Assembly: GCF_900996225.1 (NCBI RefSeq)
Contig: NZ_CAAJGL010000079.1
Location: 248,001-312,000, forward strand
Direction of reading: 5' to 3'
DNA: 64,000 nucleotides
From: Paraburkholderia sp. BCC1884
Lineage (GTDB): Bacteria > Pseudomonadota > Gammaproteobacteria > Burkholderiales > Burkholderiaceae
The translations under genes were made by a program, and so were the position numbers. Each line of letters begins with the position of its first letter. The stretch's first letter is position 1. Under the pieces are notes generated by a model. That model was not told the origin of the DNA. It saw only the letters and a list, made by a program, of their open reading frames with translations, and searched no databases. This document shows, piece by piece, positions 20,780 through 30,532 of this stretch.

Positions 20780-22381
20780 ATGAGTTTCACGCAAGCATTT
20801 CGTACCCGCTCGTTTGAAGACGTGCGCCGTGCACTACTCGAGGGCGAGGAAATCGCACTCGTCGACGTGCGCGAGGAAGATCCGCACGCGCAGAGTCATC
20901 CGCTTTTTGCCGCTCATCTGCCGCTTTCGCGGCTCGAACTGGAGGCGCCCGTGCGCCTGCCGCGTCGCGCGGTGCCGATTGTCGTCTTCGATGCCGGCGA
21001 AGGTCTTGCCGAACGTGCCGCGCGACGTCTCGGCGAACTGGGCTATACCGGTGTCGCGCTGCTCGACGGCGGCCTGCAAGGCTGGCGCAAGGCCGGCGGT
21101 GAGTTGTTTCAGGACGTCAACGTGCCGAGCAAGGCATTCGGCGAACTGGTGGAGAGCACCCGTCACACGCCATCGTTTACCGCGCCGCAACTACTGGCGC
21201 TGCTCGATCGCGAAGCCGATGTGGTGGTCCTCGACGCCCGCCGCTTCGACGAATATCAGACCATGACTATTCCCGGCAGCATCAGCGTGCCGGGTGCGGA
21301 ACTGGTGTTGCGCGCCCGCCAGCTCGCCCCAGATCCGGCGACCCGAATCATCGTCAATTGCGCGGGGCGTACGCGCAGCATCATCGGCGCGCAGTCGCTG
21401 ATCAATGCGGGCGTGCCCAATCCGGTGGCGGCGCTGCGCAACGGTACGATCGGCTGGACGCTCGCGGGACAGGCGCTGGCGCACGGCAGCACGCGCCGCT
21501 TCGAGCCACGCGTCGAGGACGCGCAGCGGCTGGCCGCCGCCGAAGCCGCACGCGGCGTTGCCGATCGCGCGCGGGTCGGCCGCACCTCGCGCGACGAAGC
21601 ACGCCGCTGGGCCGACGAAGCGGTGCGCAGCGTGTATCGCTTCGACGTGCGTACGCCGGAAGAATACGAAGTGGGCCACGTCCCCGGTTTTCGCAGCGCG
21701 CCGGGCGGCCAGCTAGTCCAGGAAACCGACGTGTTCGTGCCCGTGCGCGGCGCGCGCGTGATTCTCGCGGACAACGACGGCGTGCGCGCAAACATGACCG
21801 CGTCGTGGCTCAAGCAGATGAACCTCGACGCCTATGTGGTCGACGGCCTGATGCCGGCAGACTTCGGCGAGAAGGGCGCGGCGCCGGCGGCGCGTCTCGC
21901 GCCCACGCCGCCCGAGGTGGAGGAAATCACGTCGGGCGCGCTGGCCGCGCTGCTGCAATCTCCAGGCACCGCCGTGCTGGATTTCACGGCCAGCGCGAAC
22001 TATGTGAAGCAGCACATTCCGGGTGCGTGGTTCGTGATTCGCAGCGAACTCGACGAGGCTTTGCGCAAGTTGCCCGATGCCCAGCGCTATGTGGTGACCT
22101 GCGGCAGCAGTCTGCTGGCGCGCTTCGCCGCGCCCGAAGTCGCGGCCTTGACCGGCAAGCCGGTGCAGGTTCTGAGCGGCGGCACGACGGCATGGATCGA
22201 GGCGGGCTTGCCGGTCGAGAGTGGTGAGACGCGGCTCGCGTCGGCGCGGATCGATCGCTATCGACGTCCCTATGAAGGCGCCGATCACGCCCGCGAAGCG
22301 ATGAACGCTTACCTCGAGTGGGAATATGGCCTCGTCGCGCAACTCGCTCGCGACGGCACGCATGGTTTTCGCGTGATCTGA
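20780..22381 (+). CDS. protein with four tandem rhodanese domains
   Basis: This 533-residue cytoplasmic protein consists of four consecutive rhodanese-like domains of about 120-130 residues. Domain 1 (about 1-120) has IVVFDAGEGLAERAAR at the active-site loop, with no Cys. Domain 2 (about 125-245) has C194 in IIVNCAGRTRS. Domain 3 (about 280-375) has VILADNDGVRANM, again no Cys. Domain 4 (about 390-500) has C441 in YVVTCGSSLLAR. The protein probably moves sulfane sulfur, using domains 2 and 4. Domain limits are approximate. It is monocistronic and a likely terminator lies about 300 bases downstream. Confidence 0.9.
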   Translation: MSFTQAFRTRSFEDVRRALLEGEEIALVDVREEDPHAQSHPLFAAHLPLSRLELEAPVRLPRRAVPIVVFDAGEGLAERAARRLGELGYTGVALLDGGLQGWRKAGGELFQDVNVPSKAFGELVESTRHTPSFTAPQLLALLDREADVVVLDARRFDEYQTMTIPGSISVPGAELVLRARQLAPDPATRIIVNCAGRTRSIIGAQSLINAGVPNPVAALRNGTIGWTLAGQALAHGSTRRFEPRVEDAQRLAAAEAARGVADRARVGRTSRDEARRWADEAVRSVYRFDVRTPEEYEVGHVPGFRSAPGGQLVQETDVFVPVRGARVILADNDGVRANMTASWLKQMNLDAYVVDGLMPADFGEKGAAPAARLAPTPPEVEEITSGALAALLQSPGTAVLDFTASANYVKQHIPGAWFVIRSELDEALRKLPDAQRYVVTCGSSLLARFAAPEVAALTGKPVQVLSGGTTAWIEAGLPVESGETRLASARIDRYRRPYEGADHAREAMNAYLEWEYGLVAQLARDGTHGFRVI

Positions 22382-22929
22382 CTGGCACCTCGACTCGATC
22401 TGCCTCGCTGCGAGAGCGCACGAATCCTCTGTCGATTTGGTGTAAACGCGCTCTCGTCTAAACCTTGCAATCCGTTTAGATTAGCTGCACCTGAAGGCTT
22501 ATCGAGGGACCAGGGCGGCCAGACAAGCGGCGGTCTGTGATGCCGGCGACGGTGCAAGGTGAGCGGCCAAGGTCGTTCACCCGCTTAGTCGGATCAGACC
22601 GCTGCGCGTCGTCCTCGATGTGGGTTTTTTTGGCGGCCTGTAGGCCGTGTCCGGTTTTCCGGTTGACCGTATCGACCGACTCGGCGACGCTTTGCACAGC
22701 GTCGCCTTTTTTGCTGGTGACGCCGGATTGCAATTCGTTTTGCCGCTGGTTCCGCCACGCGCCTAGCTGTTCATCGTTCTTCTCCTGAGTCGTTCCCCAC
22801 GCGCAACATCTCCACACCTGCCATGGCGCGCCGGCTCGCGGTTTCGCGCACGCGCGGTTATCCTGTAGCAGACACTACACACTTCGACGCGGGTCGCCGA
22901 TGGCCCGCGTCCGGACAGGAAAACTCGCT
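22382..22929. other. intergenic region with hairpins and a doubtful small minus-strand frame
   Basis: This 548-base stretch separates the rhodanese gene from the BamE-like lipoprotein gene. It holds a 7-base inverted repeat (22457-22463 and 22474-22480) and a strong plus-strand terminator at 22683-22712. A minus-strand frame at 22476-22817 (113 codons, GTG start) has rather high third-position GC and a hydrophilic product, but it has no recognisable domain, no clear ribosome-binding site, and runs straight through the terminator hairpin, so I do not call it a gene. Confidence 0.5.
22683..22712 (+). terminator. rho-independent terminator
   Basis: Eight-base arms GGCGACGC (22683-22690) and GCGTCGCC (22699-22706), extendable by one pair, are followed by TTTTTT. 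It is on the plus strand about 300 bases after the rhodanese gene and ahead of the lipoprotein gene. Confidence 0.65.
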
Positions 22930-23481
22930 GTGAGTCTGAAACTGCTTACCGTCGCGATGCTGACCGCGTGCTTCGCACTAACCGCTTGCGACCAACAACA
23001 GAGCGATGCAGCCGTGCAAAAACTCAAGGAATTCTTCAACGCCGTCAAACCCGACGCGCTGCTCCTCAAGGACATGACGCCGGGCGTCACGACCGAAGCG
23101 CAGATCCGCGATCAGATGGGCAAGCCGGAAACGGAACGCACCTTCACGGACGGCTCGAAACGCTTCGAATATCCGCGTGGCCCGCAAGGACTGAATACGT
23201 ACATGGTCGACATCGACCGGGACGGTAAATTGCAGGCCATCACGCAGGTGCTCACGGCGGCCAACTTCGGGAAAATCCGTCTCGGCATGAGCGAGGACGA
23301 AGTGCGGCGCCTGCTCGGCAAACCCGGTCAGATCGCGGTGTTTCCGCTCAAGCCGGAGACGGTCTGGAGCTGGAAGTGGCGCGAAGGCGGCGTGACCGAA
23401 GAAGGCATTTTCAACGTGCATTTCGATCAGTACCAGAAGGTGTACACGACATCGCGCTCCGACGTGATTCGTGGGCGATAA
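22930..23481 (+). CDS. BamE-like outer membrane lipoprotein
   Basis: This protein of about 183 residues starts with a lipoprotein signal (SLKLLTVAMLTACFALTAC); the lipobox LTAC ends at the Cys expected to be acylated. The mature part contains two SmpA/BamE-like repeats: LLKDMTPGVTTEAQIRDQMGKPETERTFTDGSKRFEYP and KIRLGMSEDEVRRLLGKPGQIAVFPLKPETVWSWKW. BamE-fold lipoproteins act in the outer membrane, some in beta-barrel assembly, but this need not be BamE itself. The GTG start is chosen because AGGA precedes it at good distance; an ATG 30 bases upstream is possible. The patatin gene follows after 20 bases. Confidence 0.85.
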   Translation: MSLKLLTVAMLTACFALTACDQQQSDAAVQKLKEFFNAVKPDALLLKDMTPGVTTEAQIRDQMGKPETERTFTDGSKRFEYPRGPQGLNTYMVDIDRDGKLQAITQVLTAANFGKIRLGMSEDEVRRLLGKPGQIAVFPLKPETVWSWKWREGGVTEEGIFNVHFDQYQKVYTTSRSDVIRGR

Positions 23482-23501
23482 CGACAGAAAGCGGGGAAAA
23501 A

Positions 23502-24455
23502 ATGATACGTCGACGTCGATACAGCCGTATCGGGCTGGTGTTGGGGGGCGGGGCCGCGCGCGGCTGGGCGCATATCGGCGCGATTCGCGCGCTGCACGAG
23601 GCGGGCATCAAGCCCGACGTGGTGTGCGGCACGTCGATCGGCGCGCTGGTGGGCGCCGTGTATGCGAACGGCGATCTCGACTGGCTCGAAGAGTGGGTCT
23701 CGCGGCTCACCTGGCAAACGGTGGTGCGGCTACTCGATCTGCGTTTCTCGGGCGGCCTGCTCGGCGGGCGCAAGGTGATCCAGCTATTCGCCGACAAATT
23801 CGCCGGCCGCTCGATCGCGCAACTGAACATGCCGTTCGCGGCGGTGGCCACCGAACTCGATTCGGGCCGCGAGAGCTGGTTGCAGGATGGCAGCGTGACC
23901 GACGCGGTGCGTGCGTCGATTGCGATTCCCGGCATTTTCACGCCGGTGTGGCACAACGGCGTGTGGCTGGTGGACGGCGGCTTGAGCAATCCGGTGCCGG
24001 TATCGGTGGCGCGCGGCATGCGGGCCGACTGCGTGATCGCCGTCGATCTGAACAACGACATTCTCAACGGGCGCGATTTCGGCGGCGCGGTGGTCGAGAC
24101 GCCCGCCATCGACCCGACTGCGCCACCGCCGGTCGCGCTGCGCCGCAATGGCAAGCCATGGCCGCGCTGGCTCGCGCCAGCCGAGTCCAGTGTCACCGAC
24201 GACGTGCGCGTGCCACCCCCGCCGAGTGCACGCGTGCCTTCCATGCTGAGTTCGGTCGCGCAGAGCATCGACATCATGCAGGTGCGCATCACGCGTAGCC
24301 GGCTCGCGGGTGAACCGGCGGATATCCTGATCCAGCCGCGTCTGGGTGGGATGGGGATTTTCGATTTTCATCGCGCGACGCCGGCCATCGAAGAAGGGCG
24401 CGCGGCGGTGGAGCATATGCTGCCGGCGATTCGGGCGCGGCTGGGGATGGAGTAG
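23502..24455 (+). CDS. patatin-like phospholipase
   Basis: This 317-residue protein has the patatin Ser-Asp dyad: oxyanion-hole GLVLGGGAARG at residues 11-21, nucleophile elbow GTSIG with S45, and VDGGLSNP with D158. It resembles the RssA group of bacterial patatin-like proteins. It likely hydrolyses acyl groups from lipids; the true substrate is unknown. There is no signal peptide. The ATG follows AGCGGGGA. It begins 20 bases after the BamE-like gene, so the two are probably co-transcribed, a setting consistent with envelope lipid work (inference). Confidence 0.92.
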   Translation: MIRRRRYSRIGLVLGGGAARGWAHIGAIRALHEAGIKPDVVCGTSIGALVGAVYANGDLDWLEEWVSRLTWQTVVRLLDLRFSGGLLGGRKVIQLFADKFAGRSIAQLNMPFAAVATELDSGRESWLQDGSVTDAVRASIAIPGIFTPVWHNGVWLVDGGLSNPVPVSVARGMRADCVIAVDLNNDILNGRDFGGAVVETPAIDPTAPPPVALRRNGKPWPRWLAPAESSVTDDVRVPPPPSARVPSMLSSVAQSIDIMQVRITRSRLAGEPADILIQPRLGGMGIFDFHRATPAIEEGRAAVEHMLPAIRARLGME

Positions 24456-24687
24456 GGGCGCCCCGTCTATCGAAAAAGCGACCCGAAACTGGCTAAATCG
24501 CGGCGGCGCCCGCCGCCCGCGACGCACCTTACAAACGGATATCCTCCGCAATACCCGGCGCTACGGCGCTCCCGTCCTGTCAAACGGTCGCATGCTGCAA
24601 CGCAACACAAGACCCGTCCACCATTTGAGCAATTAATTTCCGCTTGCGAGACTGCGCGCCATCAATAGAACCTGGATGGAGACACGC

Positions 24688-25377
24688 GTGTTCCTATACG
24701 GCTTTGGTCCGGTGCTGCTCGCCGGCACGATCCAGACGATCGAGCTGTCCGTCCTGTCGCTGGCGGCCGCCGTGCTGCTCGGCCTCGCGGGCGCGGCGGC
24801 GAAACTCTCCTTCAACCGGCCGTTGCGGGCCATTGCGACCGGCTACACGACGCTGATCCGCTCGGTGCCCGATCTCGTGCTGATGCTGTTGCTGTTCTAC
24901 AGCATCCAGATCGCGGTCAACAACCTGACCGACGCATTGAGCCTGCCGCAATTCGACATCGATCCGTTCGTGGCCGGCGTGCTCACGCTCGGCTTCATCT
25001 ACGGCGCGTACTTCACCGAAACCTTCCGTGGTGCGTTTCTGGCCGTGCCGCGCGGCCAGCTCGAAGCGGGTAGCGCCTACGGCATGAGCGGCGCACGCGT
25101 GTTCGTCCGTATCCTGTTTCCGCAGATGATGCGCTTTGCGCTGCCCGGCATCGGCAACAACTGGCAGGTGCTGGTCAAGGCGACCGCGCTGGTGTCGATC
25201 ATCGGTCTCGCCGACGTGGTCAAAGCCGCGCAGGACGCCGGCAAAAGCACCTTCAACATGTTCTTCTTCATCCTGATCGCCGCGCTCATCTATCTGGCGA
25301 TTACCACCGCATCGAATCTCGTGCTGATCTGGCTGGAAAAGCGTTATTCGACCGGCGTGCGACACGCGGAGCTCTAA
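24688..25377 (+). CDS. aotQ: arginine/ornithine-type ABC transporter permease (HisQ/AotQ)
   Basis: This 229-residue inner-membrane protein is the HisQ-type permease of a basic amino acid ABC importer. Segments FLYGFGPVLLAGTIQTIELSV, GYTTLIRSVPDLVLMLLLFY, TLGFIYGAYFTETFRGAFLAVPRGQLEAG (the EAA loop that docks to the ATPase) and PGIGNNWQVLVKATALVSIIGL match E. coli HisQ closely. The GTG start is preferred to an ATG 12 bases upstream because GGAG sits seven bases before it and the resulting protein starts like HisQ. Arginine or ornithine as substrate is inferred from the downstream aru/ast genes. Confidence 0.92.
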   Translation: MFLYGFGPVLLAGTIQTIELSVLSLAAAVLLGLAGAAAKLSFNRPLRAIATGYTTLIRSVPDLVLMLLLFYSIQIAVNNLTDALSLPQFDIDPFVAGVLTLGFIYGAYFTETFRGAFLAVPRGQLEAGSAYGMSGARVFVRILFPQMMRFALPGIGNNWQVLVKATALVSIIGLADVVKAAQDAGKSTFNMFFFILIAALIYLAITTASNLVLIWLEKRYSTGVRHAEL

Positions 25378-25381
25378 GACC

Positions 25382-26095
25382 ATGATCGACATTCTCAATC
25401 AGTTCTGGCGCGCGTTTTTGTACTGGGACGGCCAGCGTCTCTCCGGGCTCGCGGTGACGTTGTGGCTGCTGGTGGCCTCGGTGGGGATCGGCTTCTTCCT
25501 GGCGATTCCGCTGGCCGTGGCGCGGGTGTCGAAGAATCGCTGGCTCTCCACGCCGGTGCGTCTCTATACCTACCTGTTTCGCGGCACGCCGCTGTACGTG
25601 CAACTGCTGCTGATCTACACCGGCATGTACAGCCTCGAATTCGTGCGCTCGCATCAATTGCTGGACGCGTTTTTTCGCAGCGGTTTTCACTGTGCGATTC
25701 TCGCTTTCGCGTTGAACACCTGCGCCTATACCACCGAAATTTTCGCCGGTGCGATCCGTTCGACCTCGCACGGTGAAGTGGAAGCGGCGCGCGCCTATGG
25801 CATGAGCTGGTTCACGATGTACCGGCGCATTGTGATACCGTCCGCGCTGCGCCGGGCGCTGCCGTTGTACAGTAACGAAGTGATCCTGATGCTGCACGCC
25901 ACCACGGTCGCTTTCACGGCCACCGTGCCGGACATCCTCAAAGTGGCGCGCGATGCCAATTCGGCAACCTACGCGTCGTTCGATTCGTTCGGCCTCGCGG
26001 CGCTGATTTACCTCGTCGTGTCGTTTGCGCTGGTGGCCTTGTTCCGCCGCGCCGAGCGTCACTGGCTGGGTTATCTGGCGGTGCGCACGCATTGA
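25382..26095 (+). CDS. aotM: arginine/ornithine-type ABC transporter permease (HisM/AotM)
   Basis: This 237-residue membrane protein is the HisM-type partner permease. It shows several hydrophobic spans, the segment TPVRLYTYLFRGTPLYVQLLLIYTGMY, and the EAA loop TTEIFAGAIRSTSHGEVEAARAYGMSWFTMYRRIVIPSALRRALP. It begins 4 bases after the first permease gene, with GGAG just before the ATG. The two permeases would form the membrane heterodimer used by the downstream ATPase and the binding protein at 35694. Confidence 0.94.
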   Translation: MIDILNQFWRAFLYWDGQRLSGLAVTLWLLVASVGIGFFLAIPLAVARVSKNRWLSTPVRLYTYLFRGTPLYVQLLLIYTGMYSLEFVRSHQLLDAFFRSGFHCAILAFALNTCAYTTEIFAGAIRSTSHGEVEAARAYGMSWFTMYRRIVIPSALRRALPLYSNEVILMLHATTVAFTATVPDILKVARDANSATYASFDSFGLAALIYLVVSFALVALFRRAERHWLGYLAVRTH

Positions 26096-26176
26096 AACGC
26101 GCTGTGTTTGCAAAGAGCTGCGCGCCCTCTCGGCGCGGTCACGAAGATTGATCCGTATTTTCAAAGGGAGAGCATC

Positions 26177-26968
26177 TTGCTCCACACGACTCAAACCGAA
26201 GCTTGCAAGCTCGCCGTACAGGACATCCACAAGCGCTACGGCGACAACGAAGTGCTCAAGGGCGTGTCGCTCAATGCGAACAAGGGCGACGTGATCAGCA
26301 TCATCGGCGCGAGCGGGTCGGGCAAGAGCACCTTCCTGCGCTGCATCAATTTTCTCGAGCGGCCGAACGCCGGACAGATCGTCGTCGACGGGGAAGCCGT
26401 GAAGACGAAGACCGATCGCGCCGGCAATCTCGAAGTCGCCGATCACAAGCAGTTGCAGCGCATCCGCACGAAGCTCGCGATGGTGTTCCAGCACTTCAAC
26501 TTGTGGGCACATATGAACGTGATCGAGAACATCGTCGAAGCGCCAATTCATGTGCTCGGCATGTCGCGTCGCGAAGCCGAGGAACGGGCGCGCGAATATC
26601 TCGAGAAGGTCGGGCTCGCACCGCGTCTGGAGAAGCAGTATCCGTCGCATCTGTCGGGTGGTCAGCAGCAGCGTGTGGCGATTGCCCGCGCGCTGGCAAT
26701 GAACCCCGATGTGATGCTGTTCGACGAGCCCACTTCCGCACTCGATCCCGAACTGGTCGGCGAAGTGCTGAAGGTCATGCAGAAGCTCGCCGAAGAAGGT
26801 CGCACCATGATCGTCGTCACGCATGAAATGGGTTTCGCGCGCAACGTCTCGAACCACGTGATGTTCCTGCACCAGGGCCGCACGGAAGAAGAGGGCCTGC
26901 CTGCCGACGTGCTGACCACGCCGCGCAGCGAACGGCTCAGGCAGTTCCTGTCCGGCAGCCTGAAGTAA
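26177..26968 (+). CDS. aotP: arginine/ornithine-type ABC transporter ATP-binding protein (HisP/AotP)
   Basis: This 263-residue ATPase energises the basic amino acid importer. Walker [10 protein letters not shown] is at residues 44-52, the Q-loop lies in [14 protein letters not shown], the signature LSGGQQQR follows, Walker B is [12 protein letters not shown], and the switch His is in VVTHEMGFA. It is very like HisP. The TTG start is chosen because GGGAG lies eight bases before it; the open frame extends 69 bases upstream. It follows the second permease gene by 81 bases. Confidence 0.94.
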   Translation: MLHTTQTEACKLAVQDIHKRYGDNEVLKGVSLNANKGDVISIIGASGSGKSTFLRCINFLERPNAGQIVVDGEAVKTKTDRAGNLEVADHKQLQRIRTKLAMVFQHFNLWAHMNVIENIVEAPIHVLGMSRREAEERAREYLEKVGLAPRLEKQYPSHLSGGQQQRVAIARALAMNPDVMLFDEPTSALDPELVGEVLKVMQKLAEEGRTMIVVTHEMGFARNVSNHVMFLHQGRTEEEGLPADVLTTPRSERLRQFLSGSLK

Positions 26969-26993
26969 CGCGCGGCTCGCGCACAGTCTCCCG

Positions 26994-28043
26994 ATGGCCC
27001 GCACGTCCAACCCAACCCGCACTACCCAGGTCGCCATCGTCGCCTTGCCGCCCGTGTCGATGTCGGGCGTCGGGCCGATCGTGGACGCGCTCAATCTCGC
27101 CAACGAAATCGACGGCCGCGCGCTGTATCGCGTGCAGGTCTGTTCCTGGGACGGCCGCGCGGTGCCGCTGGCGGGCGGCGCGCAATGGCCCGCCGACGCC
27201 GCCTTTGGCGATGCGATCGCGTGCGACTGGCTGATCATCGTCAGCGAGCGGTTTCAGCAGTTCGCCGACTATCGGCTGTTTCTCGCGAGCCTGTCGCGCG
27301 TCGGGCAGCGCACGCCGCTGGTCACCGGCATTCATCACGGTGTGTGGTGGCTCGCCATGGCGGGGCAGTTGTCCGGCTATCGCGTGAGCGTCAACTGGGA
27401 AACCTATCAGCAGTTCTCCGAGCAGTTCGAGCGCTCCATCGTCACCCAGCAAATCTTTGAAATCGATCGCGATCGCGCTACCTGCGCGGGCGGTCAGGCG
27501 ACCGTCGACTTCATGCTGGCGATGATCGGCCGCGAGCACGGCCCCGAGCTCGCGGACCGGATCGCCGATACGCTCGGCGTCGGCGTGTTGCGTGCGGGCG
27601 AGGAACGGCAGCGCATTCCGTTCGTGACGGCGCCGGGCGAGCGTCATCCGCGTTTGAACGATGCGCTGCTGTTGATGGAAGCGAATATCGAAGACCCGCT
27701 CACCACCGATGAAATCGCCGGTCTGGTCGGCGTGTCCCGCCGCCAGCTGGAGCGCCTGTTCCGTCAATATCTCGGCTCGATGCCGTCCAAATACTACTTG
27801 GGCTTGCGGCTTTCCAAGGCGCGCATGCAATTGCAGCGCACCAGCAAGTCGGTGGTGCAGATCAGCCTCGCGTGCGGATTTTCGTCGGCGGCGCATTTTT
27901 CGAATGCGTACCGCGAACGCTTTGATGTCACACCGCGAGAGGATCGTCGTAACTGGATCGACAAACAGACCGGCGCGACGGGCGCCGCGGCGAGCGAGCC
28001 GCGCCCCGGCGCGCTGATCGAGCGGCCGGATCAGACGGATTAG
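26994..28043 (+). CDS. GlxA/ArgR-type AraC family transcriptional regulator
   Basis: This 349-residue regulator has an N-terminal DJ-1/PfpI-like (class I glutamine amidotransferase-like) domain (about 10-190) and a C-terminal AraC domain (about 225-320). The latter shows LTTDEIAGLVGVSRRQLERLFRQYLGSMPSKYYLGLRL and VVQISLACGFSSAAHFSNAYRERF. The layout equals Pseudomonas ArgR, the arginine-responsive regulator of aot and aru genes. Its position between the transporter and the succinyltransferase pathway genes supports the same role, though direct evidence of an arginine response is lacking. It starts 26 bases after the ATPase gene. Confidence 0.9.
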   Translation: MARTSNPTRTTQVAIVALPPVSMSGVGPIVDALNLANEIDGRALYRVQVCSWDGRAVPLAGGAQWPADAAFGDAIACDWLIIVSERFQQFADYRLFLASLSRVGQRTPLVTGIHHGVWWLAMAGQLSGYRVSVNWETYQQFSEQFERSIVTQQIFEIDRDRATCAGGQATVDFMLAMIGREHGPELADRIADTLGVGVLRAGEERQRIPFVTAPGERHPRLNDALLLMEANIEDPLTTDEIAGLVGVSRRQLERLFRQYLGSMPSKYYLGLRLSKARMQLQRTSKSVVQISLACGFSSAAHFSNAYRERFDVTPREDRRNWIDKQTGATGAAASEPRPGALIERPDQTD

Positions 28044-28193
28044 GCGAATCAGGCGGGTCTGGCACGCGAATCGAGCCTGGTTGCCTGCGCGGCTGCGTGG
28101 AAGCTCATAGAAAGCGTCGCGTATGCGCAAGACGTATCGCGGACGGTTTCCTACACTACCTGTATTACCTCTCACCTGTAACGAGGATTTGCC

Positions 28194-29429
28194 ATGAACG
28201 ACCTGACTGTGACACGCCAGACCTTCGACGAAGTCATGGTGCCGGTGTTTTCGCCCGCCGCCTTCGTACCGGATCGCGGTCTCGGCTCACGCGTCTGGGA
28301 TACGCAAGGCCGCGACTATATCGACTTCGCCGGCGGCATCGCCGTCACCGCGCTCGGTCATGCGCATCCCGAGCTGCTGAAGGTGCTGCACGAGCAGGGC
28401 GGCAAGCTGTGGCACATCGGCAATGGCTACACCAACGAGCCGGTGCTGCGCCTCGCCAAACGCCTCGAAGAGCTGACTTTCGCCGACCGCGCGTTCTTCG
28501 CCAACTCGGGCGCGGAAGCGAACGAAGCGGCGCTGAAGCTGGCGCGCCGCGTCGCGTTCGACCGTCATGGCGTGGATAAAGACGAAATCATCTCGTTCAC
28601 GCAGTCGTTCCATGGCCGCACGTTCTTTACCGTGAGCGTCGGCGGTCAGCCGAAGTATTCGGAAGGTTTTGGTCCGGTGCCGGCGGGCATCGTCCATCTG
28701 CCGTACAACGATATCGAGGCGGCGAAGAAGGCGATCGGCGCGAAAACCTGCGCGGTGATCGTCGAGCCGATCCAGGGCGAAGGCGGCGTGATCCCGGCGG
28801 ATCCGGCTTTCCTGAAGGCGCTGCGCGAAGCCTGCGATCAGCACGGCGCACTGCTGATTTTTGACGAGGTACAAACGGGTGTCGGCCGCAGCGGCTATTT
28901 CTATGCGTATCAGGATACGGGCGTCACGCCGGACATCCTGACCACGGCCAAGGCGCTCGGCAACGGTTTCCCGATCGGCGCGATGCTGACCACGAACGAG
29001 CTGGCCGCGTATTTCAAGGTCGGTGTGCACGGTACGACTTACGGCGGCAATCCGCTCGGCACGGCGATCGCGGAGAAGGTGGTCGAGTTGGTGAGCGACC
29101 CGAAGTTGCTCGAAGGCGTGCGGATGCGCAGTGACGCGCTGAAGGGCCACCTCGCGAAGCTCAACGAACGTTTTGGTCTCTTCACGGAAGTGCGCGGCAA
29201 GGGTCTGCTGATCGGCGCTGAACTGACCGACGCTTTCAAGGGCCGTGCGAAAGATTTCGTCACTGCCGCCGGCCAGCATGGCGTGATCATGTTGATGGCG
29301 GGTCCGGACGTGCTGCGTTTCGTGCCGTCGCTCATCATGCCGCTCGACGACATGGAAGAAGGCTTCGCGCGTCTGACGAAGGCGATCGAAGGCATCGTCG
29401 GTGCCCAGACTGAAGCGGCGTCGCACTGA
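28194..29429 (+). CDS. astC: succinylornithine / acetylornithine aminotransferase
   Basis: This 411-residue class III PLP-dependent aminotransferase converts succinylornithine to succinylglutamate semialdehyde, with 2-oxoglutarate as amino acceptor. PLP-site features are [32 protein letters not shown] with the cofactor Asp, and [15 protein letters not shown] with the Schiff-base K253. In Pseudomonas the equivalent AruC also serves arginine synthesis. GAGG precedes the ATG. A 150-base gap from the regulator gene probably holds a promoter for the catabolic genes. Confidence 0.94.
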   Translation: MNDLTVTRQTFDEVMVPVFSPAAFVPDRGLGSRVWDTQGRDYIDFAGGIAVTALGHAHPELLKVLHEQGGKLWHIGNGYTNEPVLRLAKRLEELTFADRAFFANSGAEANEAALKLARRVAFDRHGVDKDEIISFTQSFHGRTFFTVSVGGQPKYSEGFGPVPAGIVHLPYNDIEAAKKAIGAKTCAVIVEPIQGEGGVIPADPAFLKALREACDQHGALLIFDEVQTGVGRSGYFYAYQDTGVTPDILTTAKALGNGFPIGAMLTTNELAAYFKVGVHGTTYGGNPLGTAIAEKVVELVSDPKLLEGVRMRSDALKGHLAKLNERFGLFTEVRGKGLLIGAELTDAFKGRAKDFVTAAGQHGVIMLMAGPDVLRFVPSLIMPLDDMEEGFARLTKAIEGIVGAQTEAASH

Positions 29430-29473
29430 TCGATGGCATTGAATCCCGTGCGTCACTTTCAACAGGAACGATG

Positions 29474-30532
29474 ATGCTCTTCGTACGCCCCAGCCGCCTC
29501 GCCGATCTCGACGCGCTCGAGCACATGGCGCGCACCGCGCAACCGGTGCTGCATTCGCTGCCGCACGACCGGCGCGCACTCGAAGCGCGTATCGCGCTGT
29601 CGGAAGACTCGTTTCGCGCCGAGGTCGATTTTCCGGGCGAAGAGTTCTATCTGTTCGTGCTCGAAGAGGCGCAAAGCGGCAAGCTGATGGGCACGGCGAG
29701 CATCGTCGCCGCGGCCGGTTATTCGGACCCGTTCTACGCGTTTCGCAACGACGCGCTGATTCACGCGTCGCGTGAATTGCATGTGAATCGCAAGATTCAT
29801 GCACTGACCATGTCGCATGAACTGACGGGCAAGAGCCGGCTCGCGGGTTACTACATCGACCCGTCGTTGCGTGGCGATGCAGCCGCGCATCTGATGTCGC
29901 GAGCGCGGATGATGTACATCGCCGCCAACCGCAAGCGCTTTACCCCTGAGGTGTTCTCGCTGCTGCTCGGCGTCACCGATGAGAACGGCGTGTCGCCGTT
30001 CTGGGAAGCAGTGGGGCGCAAGTTCTTCGGCCGCGATTTCGCGGATATCGAAATCGAATCGGGCGGACGCAGCCGCACGTTCATCGCCGAAGTGATGCCG
30101 ACCTATCCGGTGTATGTGCCGCTCTTGCCGGAAGCGGCGCAGCGGGTGCTCGGCGAGCCGGATTCCAAAGCACTGCTCGCGTACGACATTCACCAGGAAG
30201 AAGGCTTCGAGACGGATCGCTACATCGACATCTTCGATGCGGGTCCGGTGCTGACCGCGCAGGTGGATCGCAGCGCCTGTGTCACGCGCAACGAAACGCG
30301 GGTGGTGCACGACGCTGCTTCCGTGGCGCAGGGGTCGGCGTATCTGATCGCGCATAACGGTATCGGCGGCGAATTCCGCTGCGTGCTCGGCGAACTGGCT
30401 GCGGACAGAAGCGTCGGTGCGCCGCTGTCGCGTGAGACGCGCGCCGCGCTCGGCGTGACGGCCGGCGATGCGGTGCGCTGCGTGCCGCTGCATCAGCCGC
30501 AGGAAGATGACCAATCGGGAGAGGCACAATGA
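29474..30532 (+). CDS. aruF: arginine/ornithine succinyltransferase subunit alpha
   Basis: This protein of about 352 residues is the alpha subunit of the arginine/ornithine N2-succinyltransferase found in Pseudomonas and Burkholderia, where two related genes replace the single astA of enterics. It begins MLFVRPSRLADLDALEHMA, and contains LFVLEEAQSGKLMGTASIVAAAG, HELTGKSRLAGYYIDPSLRG and GRKFFGRDFADIEIE. The second of two consecutive ATG codons is chosen since it lies six bases from AGGA. Its TGA overlaps the ATG of the beta subunit gene. Confidence 0.93.
   Translation: MLFVRPSRLADLDALEHMARTAQPVLHSLPHDRRALEARIALSEDSFRAEVDFPGEEFYLFVLEEAQSGKLMGTASIVAAAGYSDPFYAFRNDALIHASRELHVNRKIHALTMSHELTGKSRLAGYYIDPSLRGDAAAHLMSRARMMYIAANRKRFTPEVFSLLLGVTDENGVSPFWEAVGRKFFGRDFADIEIESGGRSRTFIAEVMPTYPVYVPLLPEAAQRVLGEPDSKALLAYDIHQEEGFETDRYIDIFDAGPVLTAQVDRSACVTRNETRVVHDAASVAQGSAYLIAHNGIGGEFRCVLGELAADRSVGAPLSRETRAALGVTAGDAVRCVPLHQPQEDDQSGEAQ

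Noticed and set aside
22476..22817. A 113-codon minus-strand frame with fairly high third-position GC
   Set aside because: No domain, GTG start without a clear ribosome-binding site, and it passes through a strong plus-strand terminator hairpin. Kept only as a note in the intergenic entry.
28060..28080. A TGGCACG sequence upstream of astC as a sigma-54 promoter
   Set aside because: The -24 half fits, but GC is missing at the required -12 position, so the invariant spacing fails.
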